In this document: piece by piece, positions 39,937-49,124 of the stretch
How the letters are laid out: every line of letters begins with the position of its first letter
Position numbering within the stretch: the stretch's first letter is position 1
Source: Roseitranquillus sp963709765
GTDB lineage: Bacteria; Pseudomonadota; Alphaproteobacteria; Rhodobacterales; Rhodobacteraceae
NCBI GenBank assembly: GCA_963709765.1
Contig: CAVPXL010000005.1
Span: 124,001-188,000, forward strand
Direction of reading: 5' to 3'
DNA: 64,000 nt
Program-made: the position numbers and the translations under genes
The notes under the pieces: model-generated
Seen by the model: only the letters and a program-made list of their open reading frames with translations
Databases searched by the model: none
What the model was told of the DNA's origin: nothing

Positions 39937-41469
39937 TTCTGTGGAAAAACACCCGTTCGCGAGCGCAGAATCTTGGCGCTCGTGATTGGCGCAGGTGCCT
40001 TTCTTGTCAGGCTTTTCGCGCTTGCTGCGGTGCGGGAAGGATCTTCGCCAGTTTCCTGAGGTTCTGGGCGGTGGCGGCGAGGAGGAATTCGTCATTCGCG
40101 CCGCATGGGCCCCGTAGTCGGAGCCTTCCGAGGCCGAGGATGCGCTTGAGATGCGCGAAGAGCATCTCGACCTTCTTCCGGAGCTTCATCGAGACCGCGT
40201 ATTGCTCGGTCTTGGCGATGTCGCGGGCGACCTGGCGGGCGTCTTCGTGCTCCTCGCGGGTGATGGAGCGGAAGTCCATGTTCGGGCAGCAGCGCGGCTT
40301 CGAGGGGCAGGCCTGGCAGGTGAGCTTCAGAGCCGCGGTATTTGGCGACGCCCTTGCCGGTCGGCCCCCGGTTCGGGTCGGAATAGTTCCGGCGGAACTG
40401 CTTCAGCTCGTGGCCCTCGGGGCAGATGTATTGATCGTTCTCGGCGTCCCACTCGAAGTCGGCCCGGGTCCAGGTGCCGTCGGTGCGGCCGGACTTGTCG
40501 AAGACCGGGATGTGCGGCGCGATCTTGCGCTCGACCAGCCAGCCCAGCATCGGCCCGGTGCCGTAGGCGGTGTCCGCGATCAGGCGTTCGGGATGCAGAT
40601 CGAACTTGGCCTTCACCCGGTCCAGCATGGTCTTGGTCGAGCCGACCTCGGCCTGCCGGATCGACCGCGTCGCTTCGACATCGACGATGACCCCGTGATC
40701 CGTGTCGATCAGGTAGTTGTCGGAATAGCTGAAGAATGCCGGACCCTTGCGCGCTGCCGTCCACTGGCTGGCCGGATCGGAATGCGAGGTGAACTTGGGC
40801 TGGACCTCGCTGGCGGCCCCGAAGGCGGCCTCGTCCAGCGTGTCGAGATACTCGCGAACGGCGCGGGGCGCATCGGCCGGATCGATCCGCGACGCGTCCC
40901 AGTCTTCCTTCGGCGTCGAGTTCTGCTTGTTCGCGTCCGCCTCGATCAGGCTGGCATCGACCGCCATGCGCTGGCCGCTGACCAGGCCCTCCGCGATGCA
41001 GCGTGCGACCGTCATCTCGAACAGGTGGCGCAGCAGCTCGCTGTCGCGGAACCGGCCATGGCGGTTCTTGGAGAAGGTCGAGTGATCCGGCACCCGGTCG
41101 CGACAGATCGAGGCGGCAGAACCAGCGATACGCCAGGTTCAGATGCACCTCTTCGCACAGCCGCCGCTCCGACCGGATGCCGAAGCAATAGCCGACCAGC
41201 AGCATCCGGATCAGCAGCTCGGGATCGACCGAGGGACGGCCCGTGTGGCTGTAGAAATCCGCAAGATGGGCGCGGATGCTGCTCAGATCGACAAAGCGGT
41301 CAATGGATCGCAGAAGGTGATCTTGAGGAACGTGATCCTCCAGCGAGAACTCGTAGAACAGCGCCGGTTGCGCCTCCTGCCTCGGTCCCATCATCGCCAA
41401 TCCTCCCGCCCGATACCGGAATTGAATCAGCGCGATGCCCCTCGATCAAGCGAGAGTTTTTCAACGAAA
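39937..41469. mobile_element. IS1182-family insertion sequence
   Basis: A 1.53-kb element with imperfect terminal inverted repeats of about 19 bases: TTCTGTGGAAAAACACCCG on the left (39937-39955) against TTCGTTGAAAAACTCTCG, read inward, on the right (41451-41469). It contains one transposase gene on the minus strand. No clear target duplication could be seen. A 3' remnant of a related transposase sits at 24.4 kb. The element marks the border between the frameshift-rich half and the core-like half. Confidence 0.75.
40007..41400 (-). pseudogene. IS1182-family transposase, two frameshifts
   Basis: The N-terminus MAMMGPRQEAQPALFYEFSL, DLSSIRAHLADFYSHTGRPS and LLIRMLLVGYCFGIRSERRL (DUF772-type) is followed by a shift near 41105. 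VPDHSTFSKNRHGRF, AVDASLIEADANKQNS with the first Asp, FFSYSDNYLIDTDHGVIVDV and LIADTAYGTGPMLGWLVERK with the second Asp come next. A shift near 40335 leads to RCCPNMDFRSITREEHEDAR, the Glu helix (RKKVEMLFAHLKRILGLGRL) and an end at APQQARKA. All DDE residues are present across the three pieces. As read it is inactive, but two single-base errors would restore a 464-aa protein. Confidence 0.9.
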
Positions 41470-41880
41470 TGAGCCCTTCCTGTCCGTTCATCCTGACCGC
41501 AGCGAACAACCGCTTTCCGGCGCTACGGCCGGTGGTTCCTGGCGCATCGAGGTTAGCCATCCGGCGGTCTCGCATGTTCATGGTGGCTGCGACTGAGCTC
41601 TGCTTTTCGACCTTCAGACTGCCGCCGGCGCTCCGACAGAACCTCATGACGACCGCCGGCAACAACCTCGGCTCTTCTCGATGACCACCCGAAAGTTCAA
41701 GATCGCTGCTTGGTCGACACTTCAGATGGCCCTACGCGAACGGAACGTGCGCTGAGAAAGCACGGGTAGGCAGCCTCCGAGCCCGAGATCCTCGCTGGGA
41801 AACTTTGCCTGCAAAAAGTGCGCGAAAACTCCGAAAAAGTGCGAACTTTGCTTGGCGGCATACAAGTACATCTTCCGCCA
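41470..41880. other. 411 bases between the IS element and nrdJ, repeat-like, no gene
   Basis: A segment at 41490-41520 (GCAGCGAACAACCGCTTTCC) looks like a common intergenic repeat of this bacterial group, recalled, not searched. No protein-coding reading is convincing. The 3' end of nrdJ converges here. Confidence 0.35.
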
Positions 41881-44389
41881 CTACTGACACTTGGAATGTC
41901 CGCACGCGGCGCAGGTGAGACAACCCTCGATCATCCGCACTTCCATCGCCCCGCATTGCGGACAGGTGGCGCCGCGCGGCGCGCCGACGGTGACGACCTG
42001 CGCCTGCGGGTCGAATTTCAGACCCAGTCCCTCGCCCTCGATGAAGCCGATCTCGATCAGGTGGCGCTCGATCACGCCGCCGATCGCCGCCAGGATCGAG
42101 GGCACGTACTTGCCACCCATCCAGGCGCCGCCGCGCGGGTCGAAGACGGCCTTGAGCTCCTCGACCACGAAACTGACGTCGCCACCGCGCCGGAACACCG
42201 CCGAAATCATCCGCGTCAGCGCCACCGTCCAGGCGAAATGCTCCATGTTCTTGGAGTTGATGAACACCTCGAACGGCCGCCGACGCCCGTTCACCCGCAG
42301 ATCGTTGACGGTGATGTAGATCGCGTGCTCCGACATCGGCCACTTGAGCTTGTAGGTCTGCCCCTCCAGCGCCTGCGGCCGGTCCAGCGGTTCGGATATG
42401 TAGATCACGTCTCCCTGCATCGCTGACGCGCCGGCAGTTTCCGCCGCCATCTCTTGCGCCGTGAGGTCGGATCTGCCCGGGCCGGTTTCATCGCCAAACT
42501 GGAGCCATCCGGCCGTGACACCCAGCCCAGCCGCGACCTTCTCCAAGTTCTGGAGTGTTTTCTGATGCCCGCTTTCGACCTTCGAGATCGTGCTGATCCG
42601 AACACCGGCGACGTCAGCAACTTCCTGCTGCGTCATGCGGGCCAATCCCCGCGCCTTCTTCAAACGCTCCCCGAACGTGAGTGGCGCCTCCTTCTCCGCC
42701 ACGCTCAGGACGCTGCCCGTCACGTCATTTGGCCGGTAGGTGGTGCACCCTTTGCACCCCTGATCCCACGCCGCCATGTAGACGTCCTTGAAGTCGTCGA
42801 AGTCGATATCCGCCGGGCAGTTGATCGTCTTGGAAATGGACGAATCCACCCATTTCTGCGCCGCCGCCTGCATCCGCACATGATCGAGCGGCGCCAGCGT
42901 CTGGGCGTTCACGAAGTGCGCCGGCAGCTCCGCATCGCCGAACTTCTCGCGCCAGAGCTGCACGGCGTAGTCGACCACCTCCTCCTCGGTGCGGGTTCCG
43001 TCCTTCTGGAGAACCTTGCGCTTGTAGGCATAGGCAAAGACCGGCTCGATCCCCGAACTGACGTTGCCCGCATAGAGGCTGATCGTGCCGGTCGGCGCGA
43101 TCGAGGTCAGGAGCGCATTGCGGATACCGCTCTCGCCGATCGCCGTCGCGCACCTCCTCGTCCATATGGGTGAGCGATCCACTTGCCAGAAACTTCTGAG
43201 CGTCGAAAAGCGGAAACGCCCCCTTCTCGGCCGCCAGACGCGCCGAGGCCAGATAGGCGGCGCGGGCGATCCGGTGCAACCAGCGCTCGGTCCGACGCGC
43301 CGCTTCCGGCGAGCCGTAGCGCTCGCCAACCATCAGAAGCGCGTCGGCCAGCCCGGTGACGCCGAGACCGATCCGGCGTTTGGCCGCCGCCTCCTCGGCC
43401 TGTTGCGGCAAGGGGAAGCGGCTGGCGTCGACCGTGTTGTCCATCATGCGGATCGCCGTCGCGACAAGCTTGTCCAGCGCGTCCATGTCGATATCCGCGC
43501 CATCCTCGAACGGCCGCTCCACCAGCCGCGCCAGGTTGACCGAGCCCAGAAGACACGCGCCGTAGGGCGGCAAAGGCTGCTCCCCGCACGGATTCGTCGC
43601 GGCGATCGTCTCGGCATAGGCGAGGTTGTTGAGCTGGTTGATCCGGTCGATGAAGATCACGCCCGGCTCGGCATATTCGTAGGTCGCGGCCATGATCCGG
43701 TCCCACAGCGCGCGCGCCCGAACGGTGCGATAGACCGTCCCGTCGAAGACGAGTTCCCACGGCGCGTCGGACTTCACCGCCTCCATGAACGGGTCGGTCA
43801 CCAACACGCTCACGTTGAAGTTGCGCAGGCGGGCCGGGTCGGATTTCGCCGCGATGAACGCCTCGATGTCCGGGTGGTCGCAGCGCATGGTCGCCATCAT
43901 CGCCCCGCGGCGGCTGCCCGCGGACATGATGGTGCGGCACATCGCGTCCCAGACGTCCATGAACGACAGCGGACCCGAGGCATCCGCCGCCACGCCGCGC
44001 ACCGGCGCGCCCTTTGGCCGGATCGTGGAAAAGTCGTAGCCGATGCCGCCGCCCTGCTGCATCGTCAGCGCCGCTTCCTTGAGCCCCTGGAAGATGCCGT
44101 CCATCGTGTCGGGGATCGTTCCCATCACGAAGCAGTTGAACAGCGTCACCGACCGGTCGGTGCCCGCACCCGCGGTGATCCGCCCGGCGGGCAGGAACCG
44201 GAAATCGCTCAACGCCTCGAAGAAGGGCTCTTCCCATGCCGCGGGATCGCGCTCGACCGCGGCCAGCGCACGCGCGATGCGGCGCCAGCTATCCTCGACC
44301 GACCGATCGATCGGGGTGCCGTCTGCCTCTTTGAGGCGATACTTCATGTCCCAGATCTGCTCTGCGATCGGGGCGGCGAATGGGGACAT
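41881..44389 (-). pseudogene. nrdJ: B12-dependent ribonucleotide reductase NrdJ with an embedded XRE helix-turn-helix; one frameshift
   Basis: NrdJ reduces ribonucleotides to deoxyribonucleotides with adenosylcobalamin, independently of oxygen. The ATG at 44389 follows GAGGAG. The N-terminal active-site Cys is in VTLFNCFVMG (Cys86). NPCGEQPLPPYGACLLGSVN carries the catalytic Asn-Cys-Glu set, and the C-terminus is a Cys-rich ribbon (CPQCG, CLTCAACGHSKC). One extra base near 43150 splits the frame. Between the family block GCKGCTTYRPNDVTGSVLSV and the block EPLDRPQALEGQTYKLKWP lies an in-frame XRE-type HTH (42495-42685; FGERLKKARGLARMTQQEVA, VRISTISKVESGHQKT). Other NrdJ proteins I know have only a short acidic/Ala-Pro linker there. 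Total length is about 835 residues. An essential gene broken by one base suggests sequencing error. Confidence 0.93.
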
Positions 44390-44486
44390 CCGGACAACTC
44401 CTCAAGGTGGGGCGCCAGCATAATCCCGCCAACATGTCGCGGCAACCGGGCTTGCCGACCCCAACCGATAGAACGAAAAGGACGAG

Positions 44487-44912
44487 ATGGGGAATCTCAA
44501 CCTGATCAAGCTCTGCGTTGGCGCCACCTCGGTCGAGGATCTGGCGGACTGGCAGCAGCAGGCCCGCGCCAGGGGGCCCGACGGCCAGCCGCGCCATGTC
44601 ACGCGGATGTGGCCCAGGCGCGCCGAGGAATTGCTCGACGGAGGGTCACTCTACTGGGTGATCAAGGGCGTGCTCCTCGCCCGGCAGCGCATCCTGCGGC
44701 TCGATGAGGTCGACCGGGGCGACGGCATCGTGCGCTGCGGTCTGGTGCTCGATCCGCAGATCGTGCGAGTCGAGGCCCGTCCAAGGCGCCCGTTCCAGGG
44801 CTGGCGCTACTTTCCGGCCGCAGACGCCCCGCCCGATCAGCGCGGCGACCGTGCCGCGGATGCCCTGCCGCCCGAACTGGAAGCCGCGCTGGCCGAGATC
44901 GGCGTGCTCTAG
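44487..44912 (+). CDS. DUF1489 family protein
   Basis: An intact 141-aa protein starting MGNLNLIKLCVGATSVEDLA. The family landmarks are all present: ADWQQQARARGPDGQPRHVT, RMWPRRAEELLDGGSLYWVI, KGVLLARQRILRLDEV and CGLVLDPQIVRVEARPRRPF, then QGWRYF. DUF1489 is common in alphaproteobacteria. No biochemical function is known; the K-G-x-x-x-x-R-Q-x-I/L motif may bind nucleic acid, but that is a guess. The 97-base gap to the divergent nrdJ start should hold both promoters. Its end is four bases from the convergent deaminase gene. Confidence 0.93.
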   Translation: MGNLNLIKLCVGATSVEDLADWQQQARARGPDGQPRHVTRMWPRRAEELLDGGSLYWVIKGVLLARQRILRLDEVDRGDGIVRCGLVLDPQIVRVEARPRRPFQGWRYFPAADAPPDQRGDRAADALPPELEAALAEIGVL

Positions 44913-44916
44913 GCGC

Positions 44917-45525
44917 TCAACCCAGCGGTATGTCGTTTCCGGATTTGCCCGACTGATACTGCCGTGAGAGATCGTCGTAACTGGCGCGGATCTGCGCCGC
45001 GCGCGCCTCGAACGCCGTGCGCTCCGCCGGTGGATACAGGTCCGCGATCGCTCGCCCCGTCCAGAACGCATTCTCCCGTCGATAGCCGCCCGGCGACAGG
45101 CCGAAGACCTCCTTCAGGATCCGCAGATCGTGCGGAATGGCGAAGGCGTCCCGACTGTCCTCGTGGCTGAAAAAGTAGAAGAAGTTGTCGAACCCCGCCC
45201 AGGTGATTGCGCTCAGGCACATCGGACAGGGCTCGTGCGTCGACAGGAAGATCAGCTCCTCTGCCGGCGGCCGTTGCGACGCAGGCCGCTCGTGAAAGCG
45301 CTTTATGGCGTGGATCTCGCCGTGCCAAAGCGGGTTCGCGGTCTCGTTGTTGGTCTCGGCCAGAACGACGCGCCCGTCCCGCTTGGAGAGCAGCGCCGCG
45401 CCGAAGATCTTGTTGCCCCGTGCGACCCCCTCCCGCGTGAGTGGCAGGATGTCGTTTTCGATCGCTTCGAGAAGAGCGCGCGCCAACCGCGAGGGGTCGC
45501 TGCGGATGTCTGTCCGATCCTGCAT
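44917..45525 (-). CDS. Nucleoside/cytidine deaminase family protein
   Basis: This intact 202-aa zinc deaminase carries the first ligand in NPLWHGEIHAIKRF (H-G-E, with the proton-shuttling Glu) and the Cys pair in STHEPCPMCLSAITWAGFDN (P-C-x-x-C). The family hydrolyses the exocyclic amino group of bases or nucleosides, such as guanine, cytosine or tRNA adenosine. The long C-terminal extension and the FFYFFSHEDSRDAF block do not fit TadA, so a free base or nucleoside is more likely. Its ATG overlaps the hisG stop (TGATG), so it is the last gene of a his-type operon. Confidence 0.9.
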   Translation of the reverse strand: MQDRTDIRSDPSRLARALLEAIENDILPLTREGVARGNKIFGAALLSKRDGRVVLAETNNETANPLWHGEIHAIKRFHERPASQRPPAEELIFLSTHEPCPMCLSAITWAGFDNFFYFFSHEDSRDAFAIPHDLRILKEVFGLSPGGYRRENAFWTGRAIADLYPPAERTAFEARAAQIRASYDDLSRQYQSGKSGNDIPLG

Positions 45526-46220
45526 CAATGGTCCGTCCCGATCTGCCGTTCCAGCGCGCGAAGGGCGGCCAGCGTTTCGCCGGTCCACTCCGCGTTCACC
45601 GATTTGTAGAGCGTCGCCTGGCTGCGGTGCACGATCCCGTCGGTCAACGGCTTGAGGTGGTTGGCGCGAAGCGTCTCCCCGGTCGACGTGATGTCGGCGA
45701 TGGCCTCGGCCGTCAGGTTGCGGATCGTGCCCTCGGTCGCGCCCTGGCTGTCGACAAGGCTGTAATCCGCGACGCCGGCATCCTTGAGAAACTCGCGCAC
45801 GAGGCGATGGTACTTTGTGGCGATGCGCAACCGGTGCCCGTGGCGCCGCCGGAAATCCCACGCTGCCGCATCAAGGTCGTCCAGCGTCTCGACGTCGATC
45901 CAGTGACAGGGGACGGCAATCACCAGGTCTGCATGGCCGAAGGCGAGCCGCTCTATCTCGATCGCGCGCTGCTCCCAGAGCGGAAGCTTCTCGCGCACGA
46001 GGTCGGAGCCCGTGACCCCCAGGTGCACACGCCCCGCCGCCAGCTCCCGCGGGATTTCGGCGGCCGACAGCAACACCAGCTCCACCGGCGCGCCCGAGAC
46101 CTCGCCGGAATAGGCGCGCTCGTTTCCGGTGCGCCGCATCTCGACGCCGCGCGCGCCGAACCAGTCGAACGTCTTGTCCATCAGCCGCCCCTTGGACGGC
46201 ACCGCCAGCTTCACCGTCAT
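45525..46220 (-). CDS. hisG: ATP phosphoribosyltransferase, short form
   Basis: HisG joins ATP and PRPP in the first step of histidine synthesis. At 231 aa this is the short form, which lacks the ACT-like regulatory domain and needs HisZ. KLAVPSKGRLMDKTFDWFG, VHLGVTGSDLVREKLPLWEQ, LVIAVPCHWIDVETLDDLDA and LRIATKYHRLVREFLKDAGV lead to the PRPP-binding DSQGATEGTIRNLTAEAIAD (E-G-T-x-x/N-L-T-A). The ATG overlaps the hisZ stop (ATGA), matching the obligate HisZ-HisG partnership. It is intact. Confidence 0.96.
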   Translation of the reverse strand: MTVKLAVPSKGRLMDKTFDWFGARGVEMRRTGNERAYSGEVSGAPVELVLLSAAEIPRELAAGRVHLGVTGSDLVREKLPLWEQRAIEIERLAFGHADLVIAVPCHWIDVETLDDLDAAAWDFRRRHGHRLRIATKYHRLVREFLKDAGVADYSLVDSQGATEGTIRNLTAEAIADITSTGETLRANHLKPLTDGIVHRSQATLYKSVNAEWTGETLAALRALERQIGTDH

Positions 46221-47305
46221 CGGTCGAGTTCCAGAAGCAGACCCGGCCGGATCACGCCGCCCACCGCCGGAATGGCCCGGCCCGCGCCCAGCGCGGCGGT
46301 GAGGGCGTCGTAGCGCCCCCCCGTGGCGACCGGTGGCAGATCCGGCCGTCGCGGCGAGAAGAAGCCAAAGACGAACCCGTCGTAGTATTCCATCATCGTG
46401 CGCCCGTAGCTCGCCTCGACGTTCAGCGCGTCGACGGGGATGCCGCGCGTCGCAAGCGCCTCCAGCCGAGCCTCGAAGCGGTCGACCGCGGGGCCGAGGG
46501 TCGGCATGTCCACGGCAAGGTCGCGCAGATGCGTCAGGGCCAGCGGGGCCGGCGCCCGGAGCGCCAGGATGTCGTCGAGAAGCGCCACCTCCTGGCTCGA
46601 CACGGGCGGCTCGGACGACGCGTGTCGCAACGCCTCGATCCGCTCTTCGACCTCGTCACGACCGCGAAGACCGAATTCCGGTCCCGCCTCCGCGAAAGGA
46701 TCCCCGGAGGCCAGAAGCGCCTTGCGCGCGGGTGACTCGGGGGCGCGGCCCCCGAACCGGTCGAGCAGCGCGCGGAACCGCCGCGGACGCCAGAGATGGC
46801 GCAGGAGCGCCGCGCGCCGTCGCTCCGATGTGCGCAGACCCGCGACCGCGGCGCGCAGAAGCCCGATATCTCCCGTCGCCGCCTGCAGCCCCATCGGCGC
46901 CAGGAGATCGGAAAAGAGCGAAAAGATCTCCGCATCCGCGCCCGCCGCGTCCGTACCGTCGAACACCTCGTACCCTACCTGGATGTACTCGATCGGGCGG
47001 TCCGGATCGATTTCCTGCCGGCGAAACACCTCGCCCGCATAGCAGTAGCGCGCGGGCTCCGCGCCGGCCGACATGTGCGCCTGAACGACCGGCACCGTGA
47101 AGTCGGGACGCAGCATCATCTCGCCGCGCATCGGATCCCAGGTGGTGAAGGCGCGCGCGCGGATGTCCTCGCCGTAGAGATCGAGCAGCGTGTCGGCGGG
47201 CTGCAGGATCAGGGTCTCGACCGGCACCGCGCCAGCCTGTTCGAACGCCGCCATGAGGCCGGCCGCCCTGGTCCGCACTGCCGCCTTGTCGCTTGCGCCG
47301 CTCAC
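46217..47305 (-). CDS. hisZ: ATP phosphoribosyltransferase regulatory subunit HisZ
   Basis: This 362-aa protein is a catalytic-core paralogue of histidyl-tRNA synthetase that forms the hetero-octamer with short HisG and gives it histidine feedback. Class II landmarks include LILQPADTLLDLYGEDIRAR, FTTWDPMRGEMMLRPDFTVP, RYCYAGEVFRRQEIDPDRPI and QVGYEVFDGTDAAGADAEIF, with PPVATGGRYDALTAALGAGR near the end. The anticodon-binding domain of true HisRS is missing. The GTG at 47305 has AGGAGA upstream. The stop overlaps hisG. Confidence 0.94.
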   Translation of the reverse strand: MSGASDKAAVRTRAAGLMAAFEQAGAVPVETLILQPADTLLDLYGEDIRARAFTTWDPMRGEMMLRPDFTVPVVQAHMSAGAEPARYCYAGEVFRRQEIDPDRPIEYIQVGYEVFDGTDAAGADAEIFSLFSDLLAPMGLQAATGDIGLLRAAVAGLRTSERRRAALLRHLWRPRRFRALLDRFGGRAPESPARKALLASGDPFAEAGPEFGLRGRDEVEERIEALRHASSEPPVSSQEVALLDDILALRAPAPLALTHLRDLAVDMPTLGPAVDRFEARLEALATRGIPVDALNVEASYGRTMMEYYDGFVFGFFSPRRPDLPPVATGGRYDALTAALGAGRAIPAVGGVIRPGLLLELDR

Positions 47306-47494
47306 CCGGTCTCTCCTGTCCCGCCCGATCGGGGCGCGCCTCGGGAAGGCGCATGCACCCTCCCCCTCCGTCAGCGCCCCTGCCGCGGCGAAGGCGCGGC
47401 GCGGCCCAACGCCGGACAAGCGCCCCTGCGCGCAGGCCGGGGGCGGGAGCCCCTCCTGTCCGACCCCTGCCAGTCCGGGCTCGACGGACCGGCA

Positions 47495-48979
47495 TCAGCC
47501 GCGATCCAGGATCTGCCGGATCTCGGCCACGAGATCGGGGCGCGGGATCTCGCGCTGGGCGGGCTGCGCCTTCCACTCCTCGAGGCTGGCACTCTCGGCG
47601 ATCCGCGCGCCCAGGACGAGATCCTTGATCTGCACCACGTCGCGGGCCGCCTCGTCGCTGCCCTGGATCACCGCCACCGGGCTGCCCCGCCGGTCGGCGT
47701 ATTTGAGCTGATTTCCGATGTTCTTCGGGTTGCCCATATAGACCTCGGCCCGCACGCCCGCCGCGCGAAGCTCTGCCGCCATCGCCTGATAGGCGCCCAT
47801 CCGGTCGCGATCCATCACCGTCACGACCACCGGCCCCCGACCCGGCGTCTCGCCACGCCGCGCCGCGATGGCCGCCAGCAGCCGGTCGACCCCGATCGAT
47901 ATGCCGGTCGCCGGCACCGACTGCCCGGTAAACCGCTTGACGAGGTCGTCATAGCGCCCGCCGCCCGCCACCGATCCGAATTGCCGGGGCCGACCCTTTT
48001 CGTCCAGTGTCTCGAAGGTGAGCTCGGCCTCGAAGACCGGCCCGGTATAGTAGCCGAGGCCGCGCACGACGCTCGGATCGACCACGAACCGCTCCGCCCC
48101 GAAGCCTTGCGCCGCCATCAGTTCGGCCATGATCTCGAGCTCGTCCACGCCTTCGGCCCCGATGCGCGACCCGCCCACGAGGTCCCGCAGCCGCGACACA
48201 GTGGCCGCGCCGTCCGCCTGCCCCGCGCCGAGAAACGCCATGATGACCTGCGCCTGGCCGTCCGACAGGCCGGCGCCCTTGGTCACGTCGCCGCTCTCGT
48301 CGCGCCGCCCCTCGCCGAGGAGCGCCCGCACGCCGGCCTCTCCCAGCCGGTCGAGCTTGTCGATCGCGCGCAGCACGATGCCGCGCTCGTGCGCCAGCCG
48401 ATCGGGGTCCGCCGGGTCCAGCACGCCGGCTGCCTCCATCACGCCGTTCAGAACCTTGCGGTTGTTGGCGCGAATGATGTAGTCGCCGCGCGCGATGCCG
48501 ACCGCCTCCAGCGCCTCGCCCAGCATGGCGCAGATCTCGGCATCCGCCGCCACCGACGCCGCACCGACCGTATCGGCATCGCACTGATAGAACTGGCGGA
48601 ACCGCCCCGGCCCCGGCTTCTCGTTGCGCCAGACCGGCCCCATCGCATAGCGCCGGTAGGGCGTCGGCAGGTCGTTGCGATGCTGGGCATAGACCCGCGC
48701 CAGCGGCGCCGTCAGGTCATAGCGCAACGCCAGCCAGTCGCCATCCTCCTGCCAGGCGAACACGCCATCGTTCGGGCGGTCCACGTCGGGCAGGAACTTG
48801 CCCAGCGCCTCCACGGTCTCCACCGCCGAGCTTTCCAGCGCGTCGAACCCGTAGCGATGATAGACCTCCGCGATCGCGGCAAGCGTCGCCGAGCGCCCCG
48901 TCACCTCGGCGCCGAAATAGTCGCGGAACCCCTTGGGCGTTTCGGCCCGGGGGCGTCTTGGCTTGGCCGTCTTCGCCAT
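47495..48979 (-). CDS. hisS: Histidyl-tRNA synthetase
   Basis: This intact 494-aa class II synthetase charges tRNA-His. Motif 1 lies near AVETVEALGKFLPDVDRPND. Motif 2 is YAMGPVWRNEKPGPGRFRQF, and the family peptide VVRGLGYYTGPVFEAEL is clear. GSVAGGGRYDDLVKRFTGQS plus ATGISIGVDRLLAAIAARRG is motif 3. The C-terminal anticodon domain covers the last 100 residues (VAVIQGSDEAARDVVQIKDL). It lies 189 GC-rich bases before hisZ in the same direction; that gap holds nothing recognisable. Confidence 0.96.
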   Translation of the reverse strand: MAKTAKPRRPRAETPKGFRDYFGAEVTGRSATLAAIAEVYHRYGFDALESSAVETVEALGKFLPDVDRPNDGVFAWQEDGDWLALRYDLTAPLARVYAQHRNDLPTPYRRYAMGPVWRNEKPGPGRFRQFYQCDADTVGAASVAADAEICAMLGEALEAVGIARGDYIIRANNRKVLNGVMEAAGVLDPADPDRLAHERGIVLRAIDKLDRLGEAGVRALLGEGRRDESGDVTKGAGLSDGQAQVIMAFLGAGQADGAATVSRLRDLVGGSRIGAEGVDELEIMAELMAAQGFGAERFVVDPSVVRGLGYYTGPVFEAELTFETLDEKGRPRQFGSVAGGGRYDDLVKRFTGQSVPATGISIGVDRLLAAIAARRGETPGRGPVVVTVMDRDRMGAYQAMAAELRAAGVRAEVYMGNPKNIGNQLKYADRRGSPVAVIQGSDEAARDVVQIKDLVLGARIAESASLEEWKAQPAQREIPRPDLVAEIRQILDRG

Positions 48980-49124
48980 TGGCGGGCGCCCTCTCGCTGA
49001 TCGCGGCGGGGTCTAGCCGAAGGCCGCCAGAGGAGCAAGGCGGCGAGCGACGAGCGCGCAATTGCGATCCCGCCGCATCCGGGCGATCAAGGCCTCGGAA
49101 CACGCGACGCGAAAGGGAGACATC

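Noticed and set aside
39918..41684. 588-codon plus-strand frame across the IS element
   Set aside because: It mirrors the minus-strand transposase, which has DDE motifs and terminal inverted repeats around it.
42405..42685. The XRE helix-turn-helix as a separate small gene or inserted regulator
   Set aside because: The domain is in frame with nrdJ on both sides, with no stop, start or ribosome-binding site isolating it, so it is treated as part of NrdJ.
46217..47305. A second histidyl-tRNA synthetase
   Set aside because: Length, the missing anticodon domain and the overlap with short-form hisG identify it as HisZ.
46796..49000. 734-codon plus-strand frame opposite hisZ and hisS
   Set aside because: Antisense shadow of hisZ/hisS, spanning the intergenic gap without any domain.
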